Shown: positions 1 through 9,281, counted from the first letter of the stretch. The stretch is DNA of 64,000 bases from Pseudomonas maumuensis (GCF_019139675.1 NZ_CP077077.1:186001-250000), one strand, 5' to 3'. Translations and numbers: made by a program. Notes: generated by a model from the letters alone, not told the origin.

Positions 1-1
1 C

Positions 2-871
2 CTCGAACTCGATATCCACCCCGTCGCCGGGCGCATCGGCGCCGAGATTCGCGGCATCGAGCTGTCCGCTGACCTCGACCCAGCCACCGTCGACGCCATC
101 CAGGCGGCGCTGGTGCAGTACAAGGTGATCTTCTTCCGTGGCCAGGAGCACCTGGACGACGTCGGCCAGGAAGCCTTCGCCCAACGGCTCGGCGACCCCA
201 TCGCCCACCCCACGGTGCCCGTGGTCGACGGTACCAGCTACCTGCTCCAACTCGATGGCGCCGAGGGGCAGCGGGCCAACTCCTGGCACACCGACGTGAC
301 CTTCGTCGATGCCTATCCCAAGGCCTCGATCCTGCGCAGCGTGGTGGCCCCGGCCTCCGGTGGCGACACGGTGTGGGCCAACACCGCCGCGGCCTACCAG
401 GAACTGCCCGAGCCGCTGCGTGCCCTGGCCGACCAGCTGTGGGCGGTACACAGCAACGAGTATGACTACGCCAGCGTGAAACCGGATGTCGATCCGGCCA
501 AGCTGGAGCGCTACCGCAAGGTGTTCACCTCGACGGTTTACGAGACCGAGCACCCGGTGGTGCGGGTGCATCCGATCAGTGGCGAGCGCGTGCTGCAACT
601 GGGGCATTTCGTCAAACGCATCAAGGGCTATTCGCTGGCGGACTCGCAGCACCTGTTCGCAGTGCTGCAGGGGCATGTGACACGCCTGGAAAACACTGTG
701 CGCTGGCGCTGGCAGGCCGGGGACGTGGCGATCTGGGACAACCGCGCGACCCAGCACTATGCGGTGGATGACTACGGTACGCAGCCGCGCATCGTGCGCC
801 GCGTGACCCTGGCCGGCGAGGTGCCGGTGGGGGTGGATGGGCAACTGAGCCGGACCACGCGCAAGGGCTGA
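2..871 (+). CDS. atsK: Alkyl sulfatase, Fe(II)/2-oxoglutarate dioxygenase of the TauD/TfdA family (5' end outside window)
   Basis: The reading frame is open from base 2, so the true start lies upstream; 289 residues are visible. The family couples oxidative decarboxylation of 2-oxoglutarate to hydroxylation of a sulfonate or sulfate ester, releasing sulfite or sulfate and an aldehyde in the cytoplasm. The metal triad is visible: His and Asp in WHTDVTF (His codon at 287), the second His in ATQHYA (codon at 755), and a 2-oxoglutarate-binding Arg in [11 protein letters not shown]. The N-terminal part resembles the TauD start ([16 protein letters not shown]). The neighbours are a LysR regulator, a TonB receptor and an arylsulfotransferase, which matches the sulfate-ester locus I recall from P. 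putida S-313, so AtsK is preferred over taurine dioxygenase TauD. Family certain, substrate inferred from context. Confidence 0.8.
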   Translation, partial: LELDIHPVAGRIGAEIRGIELSADLDPATVDAIQAALVQYKVIFFRGQEHLDDVGQEAFAQRLGDPIAHPTVPVVDGTSYLLQLDGAEGQRANSWHTDVTFVDAYPKASILRSVVAPASGGDTVWANTAAAYQELPEPLRALADQLWAVHSNEYDYASVKPDVDPAKLERYRKVFTSTVYETEHPVVRVHPISGERVLQLGHFVKRIKGYSLADSQHLFAVLQGHVTRLENTVRWRWQAGDVAIWDNRATQHYAVDDYGTQPRIVRRVTLAGEVPVGVDGQLSRTTRKG

Positions 872-878
872 GATCGTT

Positions 879-920
879 GGGGCCGCTTTGCGGCCCTTTC
901 GCCGGCAAGCCGGCTCCCAC
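879..920. repeat. Terminator-like hairpin followed by a single REP element
   Basis: Directly after the dioxygenase stop there is a GGGCCGCTTTGCGGCCC hairpin with a short CTTTC tail. It abuts a REP unit with the core GCCGGCAAGCCGGCTCCCAC (901-920). The following gene is convergent (minus strand), so this element probably ends transcription from both sides. The same REP core recurs as inverted pairs at about 21.2 and 36.4 kb. Confidence 0.7.
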
Positions 921-948
921 GAAAAGAGTGCGCAGCAACCCCTATTCG

Positions 949-1854
949 CTAAGCTTCGGCGTCACAGGCCACCAACTGTCTCACCAGCCCCTGCGCTAGC
1001 GCCGACAAGCCATACCCCACCCGGCTCACCACCCCATAGCGGGTGTAGAACGCCTCTTCCTGTTCCGGTACCAGGTCCGCCAGCTTGAGCGCCACCAGCC
1101 CTTCGTACGGACGCAAGTTTGCGCTGCAGGCGATGCCGAGGGTGTCCGAGTGCAGCACGACATTGAGCAGCGCATAGCCATGCTCGCATTCCACGCTGGG
1201 CAGAAAATCCTGGCGCCCGCTTAGGTCGCTGAGGATCTTGCGGATGTTCGGCGGGCGGAAGGTGGTCGCCAGCGGATAGTCGAACAGGTCCCGCGCCCGC
1301 ACTTCGCCAAGCTCGGTCAATGGATGCCCCTGGCGGCAGCAGAAGTGCCAGCGTTGGGGCGTGAGCTTATGCACCTGGTAATCCGGGTCGGCTTCGAACT
1401 GGCGGGTGTCGGCGACGAAGAACTCGATCTCCTCGGCGATCAGCCGGCGGTTCAAGGCCTGCCAATTGTCCACCTGGAAGCAGGTGCGCGCTGCCGGGTA
1501 CTCGGCGACGAAGCGCGCCACCGCCCGCGGCACTAGCCCGCCGGCGGGCGCCGGCCCCGAACCAAAGCGCACCACGCCGGTGGTGGCGCCATTGAACTGA
1601 TTGATCTCGTTGACCAGGTTGTGCGCCCCATGCACCAGGCGCCGCGAATGCTCCAGCACCAGCAGGCCCTGGCGGGTCGGCGCCAGCTCCTTGCTGGCGC
1701 GGTCGACCAGGCGGCAGCCGACGTTGTGCTCCAGCGTCTGGATGCTGCGGCTGAAAGCCGATTGCGAGAGGTTCACCGCAGCCGCCGCGGCGACGAAGCT
1801 GCGGTGCTCGACAAGGGCGATGAAGTGGCGGAGCTGGCGCAGGTCGATATGCAT
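949..1854 (-). CDS. sftR: LysR-family regulator of sulfate-ester utilisation (SftR-like)
   Basis: This is a 301-residue LysR-type protein, normal length for the family. The N-terminal winged HTH is clear: HFIALVEHRSFVAAAAAVNL then SQSAFSRSIQTLE, residues about 10-45. The rest is the periplasmic-binding-protein-like effector domain. The ATG at 1854 is the first possible start before an AT-rich 192-base intergenic region shared with a TonB-dependent receptor gene transcribed the other way. LysR regulators usually act on such a divergent region and on themselves. In P. putida S-313 a LysR protein called SftR controls sulfate-ester genes including a TonB receptor and arylsulfotransferase; that assignment fits here but comes from recalled gene order. 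The regulator separates the dioxygenase gene from the receptor. Confidence 0.78.
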   Translation of the reverse strand: MHIDLRQLRHFIALVEHRSFVAAAAAVNLSQSAFSRSIQTLEHNVGCRLVDRASKELAPTRQGLLVLEHSRRLVHGAHNLVNEINQFNGATTGVVRFGSGPAPAGGLVPRAVARFVAEYPAARTCFQVDNWQALNRRLIAEEIEFFVADTRQFEADPDYQVHKLTPQRWHFCCRQGHPLTELGEVRARDLFDYPLATTFRPPNIRKILSDLSGRQDFLPSVECEHGYALLNVVLHSDTLGIACSANLRPYEGLVALKLADLVPEQEEAFYTRYGVVSRVGYGLSALAQGLVRQLVACDAEA

Positions 1855-2046
1855 TTTCTACATGGAAACTTTCGGTGGAATGCAATTGCTGGGAAGGGTT
1901 GGGAACCTTATAAAGGGAGTCACTTATTCCACAAAATATGAATTAAAAATATTTATATCTCTTAAAAGAATATACGTCTGCCTGACCGCGATTCGGTTCC
2001 GCCAACGGAAATGCTCGCCTGGGCCCTTGCCTCAAGGAGCATCTGC
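1855..2046. promoter_or_regulatory. Divergent control region between the LysR gene and the TonB receptor gene
   Basis: The 192-base gap is strikingly AT-rich against its surroundings, especially 1921-1975. It holds an inverted repeat ATTC (1926-1929) and GAAT (1940-1943), spaced like a LysR T-N11-A box, followed by an A/T-only stretch. The receptor start is set by AAGGAGC at 2034-2040, six bases before ATG 2047. I see no unambiguous -35/-10 pair. LysR binding is inferred. Confidence 0.5.
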
Positions 2047-4380
2047 ATGTCCCGACTTTCCCGTTGGCCCGCGCGCGTCTCGCTGTTCGCCCTGCAACCC
2101 CTGGCGGCTGGGGTGCTGCTGGCCGCTTCCGGCAGCAGCTTCGCCGATGAGCCCAACGCCGCCCCAGCCGTGAGGCAGGAGGCCCAGCTTGGCACCGTCA
2201 CCGTCAATGCCCGGCGGCGCGAAGAGACCGCGCAGAGCGTGCCCACGCCGATCAGCGTGCTGGGCAGCGAAACCCTCGAGACCCAGCGCATCTACCGCGT
2301 GCAGGATTTGCAGCAACTGGTACCGAGCACCAACGTCGCCTATGTGCATGCCCGCCAGTCGAGCATCTCCATCCGCGGCCTGGGCAACAACCCGGCCAGC
2401 GATGGCCTGGAAGGCAGCGTCGGGATCTACCTCGACAACGTCTACCTCGGCCGCCCGGGCATGGCGGTGTTCGACCTGCTCGATGTCGAACAACTGGAGG
2501 TGTTGCGCGGCCCGCAAGGCACGCTGTTCGGCAAGAACACCACTGCCGGGGTGCTCAACATCACCACGCGCAAGCCAACCTTCCACCAGGAGGGCAGCGT
2601 GCAGTCATCGCTGGGCGAGGATGGCTACTGGCAGACCCAGGGCAGTTTCTCCGGCCCCTTGACCGACACCCTCGCCGGGCGCATCAGCGCCTATCACACC
2701 GAGGACGACGGCTATGTGAAGAACGTCTACAACGGCCATGACCTCAATGGTGGCAAGCGCCAGGGCTTTCGCACCCAGTTGCTGTTCAAGCCCAGCGAAA
2801 CCTTCAACCTGCGCTGGATCGGCGAATACAACGAAGAAAACTCCGACAACGGCATCCTCAGCCTGTACAGCACCGGCCCGACCATCAATGGCGTGAATCG
2901 CTACGAAAGCCTGGCCGCCCAGGCCGGCGCCACCCTGGTGTCGGGCAAGGATCGCAAGGTCAACTTCGACGCCGACCAGATGGTCAAGGTGTTCCAGGGC
3001 GGAACCTCGGTGGAGGCCAACTGGACCCTGCCCAACGACTTCACCCTCACCTCGATCACTGCCTACCGCTGGTGGGACTTCACCCCGCGCAACGACGACG
3101 GCCTCAACGTGCCGGTGTTCCGCAGCGCCGGCGTCTCGGTGCGGGACAAGCAGTACTCCCAGGAAATCCGCCTGGCTTCGCCCACCGGTGGGTTCTTCGA
3201 CTATGTGCTCGGCGCCTACTACTTCAAGCAGGACCTGGACAACAAATCGTTCACCTACAACGGACCGCAAGCCGATATCTGGAACCTGACCCCGGCTGGC
3301 GCCCTGGCCAACGTCACCACGATCGGCAACGGCCATATCGATACCGACAGCTACGCGTTGTTCGCCCAGGGTACCTGGCACCTGACCGAGCGCCTGGATT
3401 TCACCGCTGGCGTACGGGGTACCTATGAAGAGAAAAGCGCCTGGGTGACCCGCGATGCACCGTCCGGCGGCGCGACGGTAACCGGCGCGGCGGCTGCGGC
3501 TCGCCAGGGCCGGGTGGGGGCCTACGATTCGGGCGACCTCAGCCAGTACAGCTTCGCCCCGTCCGGGCTGCTTAGCCTGAGCTACCGCTTCAGCGACGCG
3601 GTACTGGGCTATGCCAGCCTGTCCCACGGCGAGAAGTCTGGTGGCGTCAACCTCACCGTCGGTGCCGCGCCTCGCCTGGGCACCGATTCGCTGTTGGTGG
3701 GCACCGAGCGCGCCAACAACGCAGAACTGGGGCTCAAGAGCACGCTGCTGGACAACCGCCTGCAGCTCAACACCAACCTGTTCTGGACCGAAGTGCATGG
3801 CTACCAGGCCAACGTCTACGACGAGGCCAACCGCGTGCAGTACCTGGCCAATGCCGGCAGCGTGCGCTCGCGGGGCCTGGAGTTCGAGGCCACGGCCCTG
3901 CCGATCCGCGGGTTGACCGTGAATTTCAATGGTTCGTGGAACGACGTGCGCTACACCGAGTACGACGACGCGCCATGCCCGCCGGAGGTGAGCCTGGCCA
4001 ATGCCGCCGCCACTTGCGATCTGTCCGGCCACCAGGTGGTCGGCGCCTCCAAGTACATCGCCAACCTCAACGGCCAGTACAAGTGGCAGCTGACCGAGCG
4101 TATCGAGCCCTACGTCACTGCCAGCTACGCCTTCCGCTCCAGGGCCGTCGGCACCATCGACGACTCCGACTACGGCCAGATCCCCAGCTACGCCATCGTC
4201 AACCTGTCCACCGGCGTGCGCCTGGACCAGGGCGACGGTGTCCTCGACCTGTCGCTGTGGGTAAAGAACGCCGGCGACAAGACCTACTTCACCAGCCTGT
4301 GGAACTCCGCCAACGGCGGCTACGCCGGCGTGCTGGGCACCCCGCGCACCGTGGGCGCCACCGCCCGTTACGACTTCTGA
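2047..4380 (+). CDS. sftP: TonB-dependent outer-membrane receptor, probably for sulfate esters (SftP-like)
   Basis: This is a 777-residue TonB-dependent receptor. ATG 2047 is chosen over the in-frame ATG at 2011 because AAGGAGC sits six bases upstream and the protein then begins with a typical signal peptide (basic MSRLSRWPAR, a hydrophobic core, cleavage near SSFADEP). The plug domain follows (residues about 50-170: TPISVLGSETL, IRGLGNN, VEQLEVLRGPQGTLFGKN, ITTRKP). The remainder is a beta-barrel ending in the outer-membrane signature ATARYDF with terminal Phe. No FecA-type N-terminal signalling domain is visible. It would import a bulky ligand across the outer membrane using TonB energy. 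Its stop is 17 bases before the arylsulfotransferase start, so the two are surely co-transcribed, which points to aromatic or alkyl sulfate esters rather than a siderophore. Confidence 0.8.
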   Translation: MSRLSRWPARVSLFALQPLAAGVLLAASGSSFADEPNAAPAVRQEAQLGTVTVNARRREETAQSVPTPISVLGSETLETQRIYRVQDLQQLVPSTNVAYVHARQSSISIRGLGNNPASDGLEGSVGIYLDNVYLGRPGMAVFDLLDVEQLEVLRGPQGTLFGKNTTAGVLNITTRKPTFHQEGSVQSSLGEDGYWQTQGSFSGPLTDTLAGRISAYHTEDDGYVKNVYNGHDLNGGKRQGFRTQLLFKPSETFNLRWIGEYNEENSDNGILSLYSTGPTINGVNRYESLAAQAGATLVSGKDRKVNFDADQMVKVFQGGTSVEANWTLPNDFTLTSITAYRWWDFTPRNDDGLNVPVFRSAGVSVRDKQYSQEIRLASPTGGFFDYVLGAYYFKQDLDNKSFTYNGPQADIWNLTPAGALANVTTIGNGHIDTDSYALFAQGTWHLTERLDFTAGVRGTYEEKSAWVTRDAPSGGATVTGAAAAARQGRVGAYDSGDLSQYSFAPSGLLSLSYRFSDAVLGYASLSHGEKSGGVNLTVGAAPRLGTDSLLVGTERANNAELGLKSTLLDNRLQLNTNLFWTEVHGYQANVYDEANRVQYLANAGSVRSRGLEFEATALPIRGLTVNFNGSWNDVRYTEYDDAPCPPEVSLANAAATCDLSGHQVVGASKYIANLNGQYKWQLTERIEPYVTASYAFRSRAVGTIDDSDYGQIPSYAIVNLSTGVRLDQGDGVLDLSLWVKNAGDKTYFTSLWNSANGGYAGVLGTPRTVGATARYDF

Positions 4381-4397
4381 GCACAAGGAGCTTTGCC

Positions 4398-6071
4398 ATG
4401 AACGCCAAGACCCAACCTCACGACCTGCCCGAAGGCGCCTGCCTCACCGCCAAGGTGCCCGAGCGCGACGAAGCCCTGCTTGGCGACGTCGTGATCAACC
4501 CATACCGCCTGGCGCCGTTGACCGCGATCATCCGCGACGGCGGTCGCGCCCTCGGCGCCGCCCACGTTCGCGTGCTGGGGCGTGGCGAGCGTGGTGTCGA
4601 TATCAGCTACGAGGTGTCCGAACGCTCGTTGTGGACCTACGGTGGCATCCCCGTGTTCGGCCTGTATCCGGACCACGTCAACCAGGTGGAGGTGAGTTAC
4701 AAGCTCGAGGGTGAGCGCATCCGCGAACGTTACGAGATCTACGCCCCGGCGGTGCGCCTGCCAGTGGTGGCCAAGCAGACCGCCGCGCTGCCCGAGGTGG
4801 AGCCGGTCAAGGTTGCGCCTGGCTTCGAACCGCGTCTGTACCTGTTCAACCACCTGCTGGCCGACATCCCCGGTGGTCGCGCCTTCAAGTGGAACGGCCT
4901 GGGCGGCGCCGCCGAGTGGGACTCGGTGGGCAACAACTGGATCTCCGACAGCAACGGCGATGTGCGTTGGTACCTCGATATCGAGCAGATCCACGATTCC
5001 AACCACCGCGACGGCCTGGGCGGCACCATGGGCTTCCACCAGACCCGCGACGGCAAGTTGATCTGGGGCCAGGGCCAGACCTACTCCAAGTACGACCTGC
5101 TGGGGCGGCGCATCTGGCAGCGCAACCTGCCGGACAAGTTCGCCGACTTCTCCCACGAAATCCGCGAGACGCCCAACGGCACCTACCTGCTGCGGGTGGG
5201 CACCAGCGACTACCGGCGCCCGGACGGCAAGCGCGTGCGCTCGATCCGCGACCATATCATCGAGGTCGACGAAGCCGGCGACGTGCTGGATTTCTGGGAT
5301 CTCAACCAGATCCTCGACCCGTACCGCGGCGACCTGCTGGAAACCCTGGGCAAGGCTGCGATCCAGCTCCCGGACGGGGTGCAGAAACAGGACGACCGCC
5401 TGGCCAACGAGCTGGCCGAGGGCGACCTGCCGTTCGGTGACACCCCGGGGGTAGGCACCGGGCGTAACTGGGCTCACGTCAATGCCATCGACTACGACGC
5501 CGATGACGACAGCATCATCGTTTCAGCACGGCACCAGGGCGTGGCGAAGATCGGTCGCGACAAGCAGGTGAAGTGGATTCTTGCCGCGCCCCAAGGTTGG
5601 CCGGCGCATTTGCAGGACAAGGTACTCAAGCCTGTGGGCGAGGGTTTCGAGTGGTCCTGGACCCAGCACACCGCCTGGCTGACCGGGCGCGGCACGCTGA
5701 CCGTGTTCGACAACGGCTGGGGCCGGGACTTCGGCCCGACCAAGCTGGCGGGCAACTACAGTCGGGCGGTGGAATACAAGGTCGACGAGGCCAACGGCAC
5801 GGTTGAACAACTATGGCAGTACGGCAAGGAGCGCGGTGACGAGTGGTACAGCCCGATCACCTCGGTGGTGGCCTACCGGGCCGATACCGATACCCAGTTC
5901 ATCTATTCGGCGTCGGTGAACTTCCTCACGCCCGAGAAACTGACCACCACGGTGCTTAACGAGGTCCGACGCGGTACCCAGGAGGTGGCGGTGGAGCTGA
6001 AAGTGCATAGTCGCCAACCGGGCAGCGTGGGTTACCGGGCACTGGTGATCGACCTCGACAAGGTGTTCTGA
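4398..6071 (+). CDS. astA: Arylsulfate sulfotransferase (AstA-like)
   Basis: This is a 557-residue protein of the arylsulfotransferase (AssT) family, which moves a sulfuryl group from an aryl sulfate to a phenolic acceptor without PAPS. ATG 4398 follows AAGGAG; the longer open frame upstream is a shadow of the receptor gene. Family blocks include WYLDIEQIHDSNH, HEIRETPNGTYLLRVG and NWAHVNAIDYDADDDSIIV followed by SARHQG. Candidate catalytic or substrate-binding histidines are His360 (AHVNA), His379 (SARHQG) and His424 (TQHTAW). Enterobacterial AssT is periplasmic, but no signal peptide is visible here, so the enzyme is predicted to be cytoplasmic, as I recall for P. putida AstA. It is the second gene of a two-gene operon with the TonB receptor and ends at a strong terminator. 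Confidence 0.82.
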   Translation: MNAKTQPHDLPEGACLTAKVPERDEALLGDVVINPYRLAPLTAIIRDGGRALGAAHVRVLGRGERGVDISYEVSERSLWTYGGIPVFGLYPDHVNQVEVSYKLEGERIRERYEIYAPAVRLPVVAKQTAALPEVEPVKVAPGFEPRLYLFNHLLADIPGGRAFKWNGLGGAAEWDSVGNNWISDSNGDVRWYLDIEQIHDSNHRDGLGGTMGFHQTRDGKLIWGQGQTYSKYDLLGRRIWQRNLPDKFADFSHEIRETPNGTYLLRVGTSDYRRPDGKRVRSIRDHIIEVDEAGDVLDFWDLNQILDPYRGDLLETLGKAAIQLPDGVQKQDDRLANELAEGDLPFGDTPGVGTGRNWAHVNAIDYDADDDSIIVSARHQGVAKIGRDKQVKWILAAPQGWPAHLQDKVLKPVGEGFEWSWTQHTAWLTGRGTLTVFDNGWGRDFGPTKLAGNYSRAVEYKVDEANGTVEQLWQYGKERGDEWYSPITSVVAYRADTDTQFIYSASVNFLTPEKLTTTVLNEVRRGTQEVAVELKVHSRQPGSVGYRALVIDLDKVF

Positions 6072-6100
6072 TTTCGTTGATCTAAACTGGCACTGCCCAA

Positions 6101-6156
6101 TCGCGGGGCAAGTCGCATCGGCATACCGCCGCTCCGACTTGCCCCGCGACGTTTTT
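6101..6156 (+). terminator. Rho-independent terminator after the arylsulfotransferase gene
   Basis: A perfect 15-bp inverted repeat (TCGCGGGGCAAGTCG at 6101-6115, complement at 6135-6149) is followed by GTTTTT. A very similar element closes the spu operon at 61821-61872, so this is a repeated terminator family in this genome. Confidence 0.85.
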
Positions 6157-6236
6157 GCCACTGATCTGAATTCCGACCACTCGTTCTTTTTTTCGAACAG
6201 CCTATTGTCCAACCCCCCAGCGCCCGCTTAGCATTC

Positions 6237-6254
6237 CGTTTGAGATTTCAAACG
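6237..6254. promoter_or_regulatory. Near-perfect 18-bp palindrome upstream of gabD
   Basis: CGTTTGAGATTTCAAACG forms CGTTTGA/TCAAACG half-sites about a GATT centre. It lies 105 bases before the gabD ATG, in a 287-base gap otherwise holding only the upstream terminator and a second, weaker repeat (GTTC at 6183-6186, GAAC at 6195-6198). An operator role for the gabDT operon is an inference; no regulator gene is adjacent. Confidence 0.4.
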
Positions 6255-6358
6255 CTCGGCACCCAGGCGTCGAACACCCTGGTGCACGAATTCCTGACGG
6301 CCGCCCCCGCATGGGGCGCCTTTTCAACAATCAAAATTCGCAGTAAAGGGAAGCCGAC

Positions 6359-7801
6359 ATGCAGCTCAAAGACGCTCAGTTGTTCCGCCAGCAGGCCTTC
6401 ATCAACGGTGAATGGCTGGATGCGGACAGCGGTCAGACCATCAAGGTGACCAACCCGGCCACCGGCGAAGTGATCGGCAGCGTGCCGAAGATGGGCGCCG
6501 CCGAAACCCGCCGCGCCATCGAGGCCGCCGACAAGGCGCTGCCGGCCTGGCGCGCACTGACCGCCAAAGAGCGTGCCGGCAAGCTGCGTCGCTGGTTCGA
6601 GCTGATGATCGAGCACCAGGACGACCTGGCCCGCCTGATGACCACCGAGCAGGGCAAGCCACTGGCCGAAGCCAAGGGCGAGATCGCCTACGCCGCCTCG
6701 TTCATCGAGTGGTTCGCCGAAGAGGCCAAGCGTGTCTACGGCGACGTGATCCCGGGCCACCAGCCGGACAAGCGCCTGATCGTCATCAAGCAGCCGATCG
6801 GCGTCACCGCAGCCATCACCCCGTGGAACTTCCCGGCGGCGATGATCACCCGTAAAGCCGGTCCGGCTCTGGCCGCTGGCTGCACCATGGTGCTCAAGCC
6901 CGCTTCGCAGACCCCGTACTCCGCCCTGGCCCTGGTCGAGCTGGCTACCCGTGCCGGCATCCCGGCTGGCGTGCTGAGCGTGATCACCGGCAGCGCCGGC
7001 GAAGTCGGCTCCGAACTGACCGGCAACTCCCTGGTACGTAAGCTGTCCTTCACCGGCTCGACCGAAATCGGTCGCCAGCTGATGGAAGAATGCGCCAAGG
7101 ACATCAAGAAGGTTTCCCTGGAGCTGGGCGGCAACGCGCCGTTCATCGTGTTCGACGATGCCGACCTGGACAAGGCGGTCGAGGGCGCGATCATCTCCAA
7201 GTACCGCAACAACGGCCAGACCTGCGTCTGCGCCAACCGTATCTACGTGCAGGACGGTGTCTACGACGCCTTCGCCGAGAAGCTGAAAGCCGCCGTGGCC
7301 AAGCTGAAGATCGGCAACGGCCTGGAAGAAGGCACCACCACTGGCCCGCTGATCGACGGCAAGGCTGTCGCCAAGGTCCAGGAGCACATCGAGGACGCCG
7401 TGGCCAAGGGCGCCAAGGTACTGTCCGGTGGCAAGCTCATCGAAGGCAACTTCTTCGAGCCGACCATCCTGGTCGACGTGCCGAAAACCGCTGCTGTTGC
7501 CAAGGAAGAGACTTTCGGCCCGCTGGCGCCGCTGTTCCGCTTCAAGGACGAGGCCGAAGTCATCGCCATGTCCAACGACACCGAGTTCGGCCTGGCCTCG
7601 TACTTCTATGCCCGTGACATGAGCCGCGTGTTCCGCGTTGCCGAGGCCCTGGAATACGGCATGGTCGGCATCAACACCGGCCTGATCTCCAACGAAGTCG
7701 CGCCGTTCGGCGGCATCAAGGCCTCGGGCCTGGGCCGCGAAGGTTCCAAGTACGGTATCGAGGACTACCTCGAGATCAAATACCTGTGCATCAGCGTCTG
7801 A
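6359..7801 (+). CDS. gabD: NAD(P)-dependent succinate-semialdehyde dehydrogenase
   Basis: This 480-residue aldehyde dehydrogenase oxidises succinate semialdehyde to succinate, the last step of GABA breakdown, in the cytoplasm. The cofactor region TPWNFPAAMITRK is present. The catalytic pair is Glu255 (SLELGGNAPF) and Cys289 in GQTCVCAN. The double-cysteine form CVC is typical of GabD-type enzymes, where the pair can form a redox-sensitive disulfide. Length matches E. coli GabD closely. The ATG at 6359 follows AAAGGGAAG. The gene lies 183 bases ahead of gabT, in the same order as in other pseudomonads. A terminator-like hairpin lies between them, so gabT may also have its own promoter. Confidence 0.96.
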   Translation: MQLKDAQLFRQQAFINGEWLDADSGQTIKVTNPATGEVIGSVPKMGAAETRRAIEAADKALPAWRALTAKERAGKLRRWFELMIEHQDDLARLMTTEQGKPLAEAKGEIAYAASFIEWFAEEAKRVYGDVIPGHQPDKRLIVIKQPIGVTAAITPWNFPAAMITRKAGPALAAGCTMVLKPASQTPYSALALVELATRAGIPAGVLSVITGSAGEVGSELTGNSLVRKLSFTGSTEIGRQLMEECAKDIKKVSLELGGNAPFIVFDDADLDKAVEGAIISKYRNNGQTCVCANRIYVQDGVYDAFAEKLKAAVAKLKIGNGLEEGTTTGPLIDGKAVAKVQEHIEDAVAKGAKVLSGGKLIEGNFFEPTILVDVPKTAAVAKEETFGPLAPLFRFKDEAEVIAMSNDTEFGLASYFYARDMSRVFRVAEALEYGMVGINTGLISNEVAPFGGIKASGLGREGSKYGIEDYLEIKYLCISV

Positions 7802-7826
7802 TCGCCGGGTAAGCGGTTTTACCTCT

Positions 7827-7865
7827 GCCAGCGGGGCGCGAGAGCGACGTCTCGCTGGCCTTTTT
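7827..7865 (+). terminator. Terminator-like hairpin between gabD and gabT
   Basis: The arms GCCAGCG (7827-7833) and CGCTGGC (7853-7859) enclose a smaller CGAGA/TCTCG stem and are followed by CTTTTT. It would end or attenuate gabD transcription before gabT. Confidence 0.6.
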
Positions 7866-7984
7866 GACATAGCGGTACCCGGTGGCCAGGGCATGCGTGA
7901 CAGTCGATCAACGAATACTGTGTACGCCTGCATCCAGCCACCCCCGAATAAAAGCGCCGCAGAACCGGCGCAATTGAGGGCACT

Positions 7985-9262
7985 ATGAGCAAGACCAACG
8001 AATCCCTGATGCAACGTCGTGTCGCCGCCGTCCCACGTGGCGTTGGCCAGATTCACCCGATCTTCGTCGATACCGCGAAGAACTCGACGGTGATCGACGT
8101 TGAAGGCCGCGAACTGATCGACTTCGCCGGCGGCATCGCCGTACTGAACACCGGCCACCTGCACCCGAAAGTGGTCGCGGCCGTGCAAGACCAGCTGACC
8201 AAGGTCAGCCACACCTGCTTCCAGGTGCTGGCCTACGAGCCTTATGTCGAGCTGTGCGAGAAGATCAACAAGCTGGTACCAGGCAACTTCGACAAGAAGA
8301 CCCTGCTGGTCACCACCGGCTCCGAAGCCGTTGAAAACGCCGTGAAGATCGCCCGTGCCGCCACCGGCCGCGCCGGCGTGATCGCCTTCACCGGCGGCTA
8401 CCACGGCCGCACCATGATGACCCTGGGCCTGACCGGCAAGGTCGTGCCGTACTCCGCCGGCATGGGCCTGATGCCAGGTGGCATCTTCCGCGCCCTGTTC
8501 CCAAGCGAACTGCACGGAATCAGCGTCGACGACGCCATCGCCTCGGTCGAGCGCATCTTCAAGAACGACGCCGAACCGCGCGACATCGCCGCGATCATCC
8601 TCGAGCCGGTACAAGGCGAAGGCGGCTTCCTGCCTGCGCCGAAAGAACTGATGCAGCGCCTGCGCGCCCTGTGCGACCAGCACGGTATCCTGCTGATCGC
8701 CGACGAAGTGCAGACCGGCGCTGGCCGCACCGGCACCTTCTTCGCCATGGAGCAGATGGGCGTCGCGCCTGACCTGACCACCTTCGCCAAGTCGATTGCC
8801 GGCGGCTTCCCGCTGGCCGGTGTGTGCGGCAAGGCCGAGTACATGGACGCCATCGCCCCGGGCGGCCTGGGCGGCACCTACGCCGGTTCGCCGATCGCTT
8901 GCGCCGCGGCCCTGGCGGTGATCGAAGTGTTCGAGGAAGAGAAGCTGCTGGATCGCAGCAAGGCCGTTGGCGAGCGCCTGACCACCGGCCTGCGTGAAAT
9001 CCAGAAGAAGCACCCGATCATCGGCGACGTCCGTGGCCTGGGCTCGATGATTGCCGTGGAAGTCTTCGAGAAAGGTACCCACACCCCGAACGCCGCCGCC
9101 GTTGCCCAAGTGGTCGCCAAGGCACGTGACAAGGGCCTGATCCTGCTGTCCTGTGGCACCTACGGCAACGTCCTGCGCATCCTGGTGCCGCTGACCGCCG
9201 AAGACGCCCTGCTGGACAAGGGCCTGGCGATCATCGAAGAGTGCTTCGCCGAACTGGCCTGA
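7985..9262 (+). CDS. gabT: 4-aminobutyrate aminotransferase
   Basis: This is a 425-residue class III PLP-dependent aminotransferase that converts GABA plus 2-oxoglutarate to succinate semialdehyde plus glutamate. The PLP lysine is Lys269 in TTFAKSIAGG, next to the usual position in E. coli GabT (268). The LLIADEVQTGAGRTG block carries the Asp that contacts the pyridine nitrogen, and GSEAVENAVKIARAATGR is the phosphate-binding region. The start follows TTGAGGGCACT. Its product is the substrate of the adjacent gabD. GABA can come from putrescine through the spu genes 45 kb downstream in the same window. The gene ends at a clear intrinsic terminator. Confidence 0.96.
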   Translation: MSKTNESLMQRRVAAVPRGVGQIHPIFVDTAKNSTVIDVEGRELIDFAGGIAVLNTGHLHPKVVAAVQDQLTKVSHTCFQVLAYEPYVELCEKINKLVPGNFDKKTLLVTTGSEAVENAVKIARAATGRAGVIAFTGGYHGRTMMTLGLTGKVVPYSAGMGLMPGGIFRALFPSELHGISVDDAIASVERIFKNDAEPRDIAAIILEPVQGEGGFLPAPKELMQRLRALCDQHGILLIADEVQTGAGRTGTFFAMEQMGVAPDLTTFAKSIAGGFPLAGVCGKAEYMDAIAPGGLGGTYAGSPIACAAALAVIEVFEEEKLLDRSKAVGERLTTGLREIQKKHPIIGDVRGLGSMIAVEVFEKGTHTPNAAAVAQVVAKARDKGLILLSCGTYGNVLRILVPLTAEDALLDKGLAIIEECFAELA

Positions 9263-9281
9263 AATATGTGACGCGCTTCAG

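Noticed and set aside
6088..6104. TGGCAC at 6088 as a sigma-54 promoter for gabD
   Set aside because: No GC at the -12 position with correct spacing, and it precedes a strong terminator.
6248..9109. 953-residue frame antisense to gabD-gabT
   Set aside because: A product of high GC and codon bias on the real strand; gabD and gabT are intact and certain.
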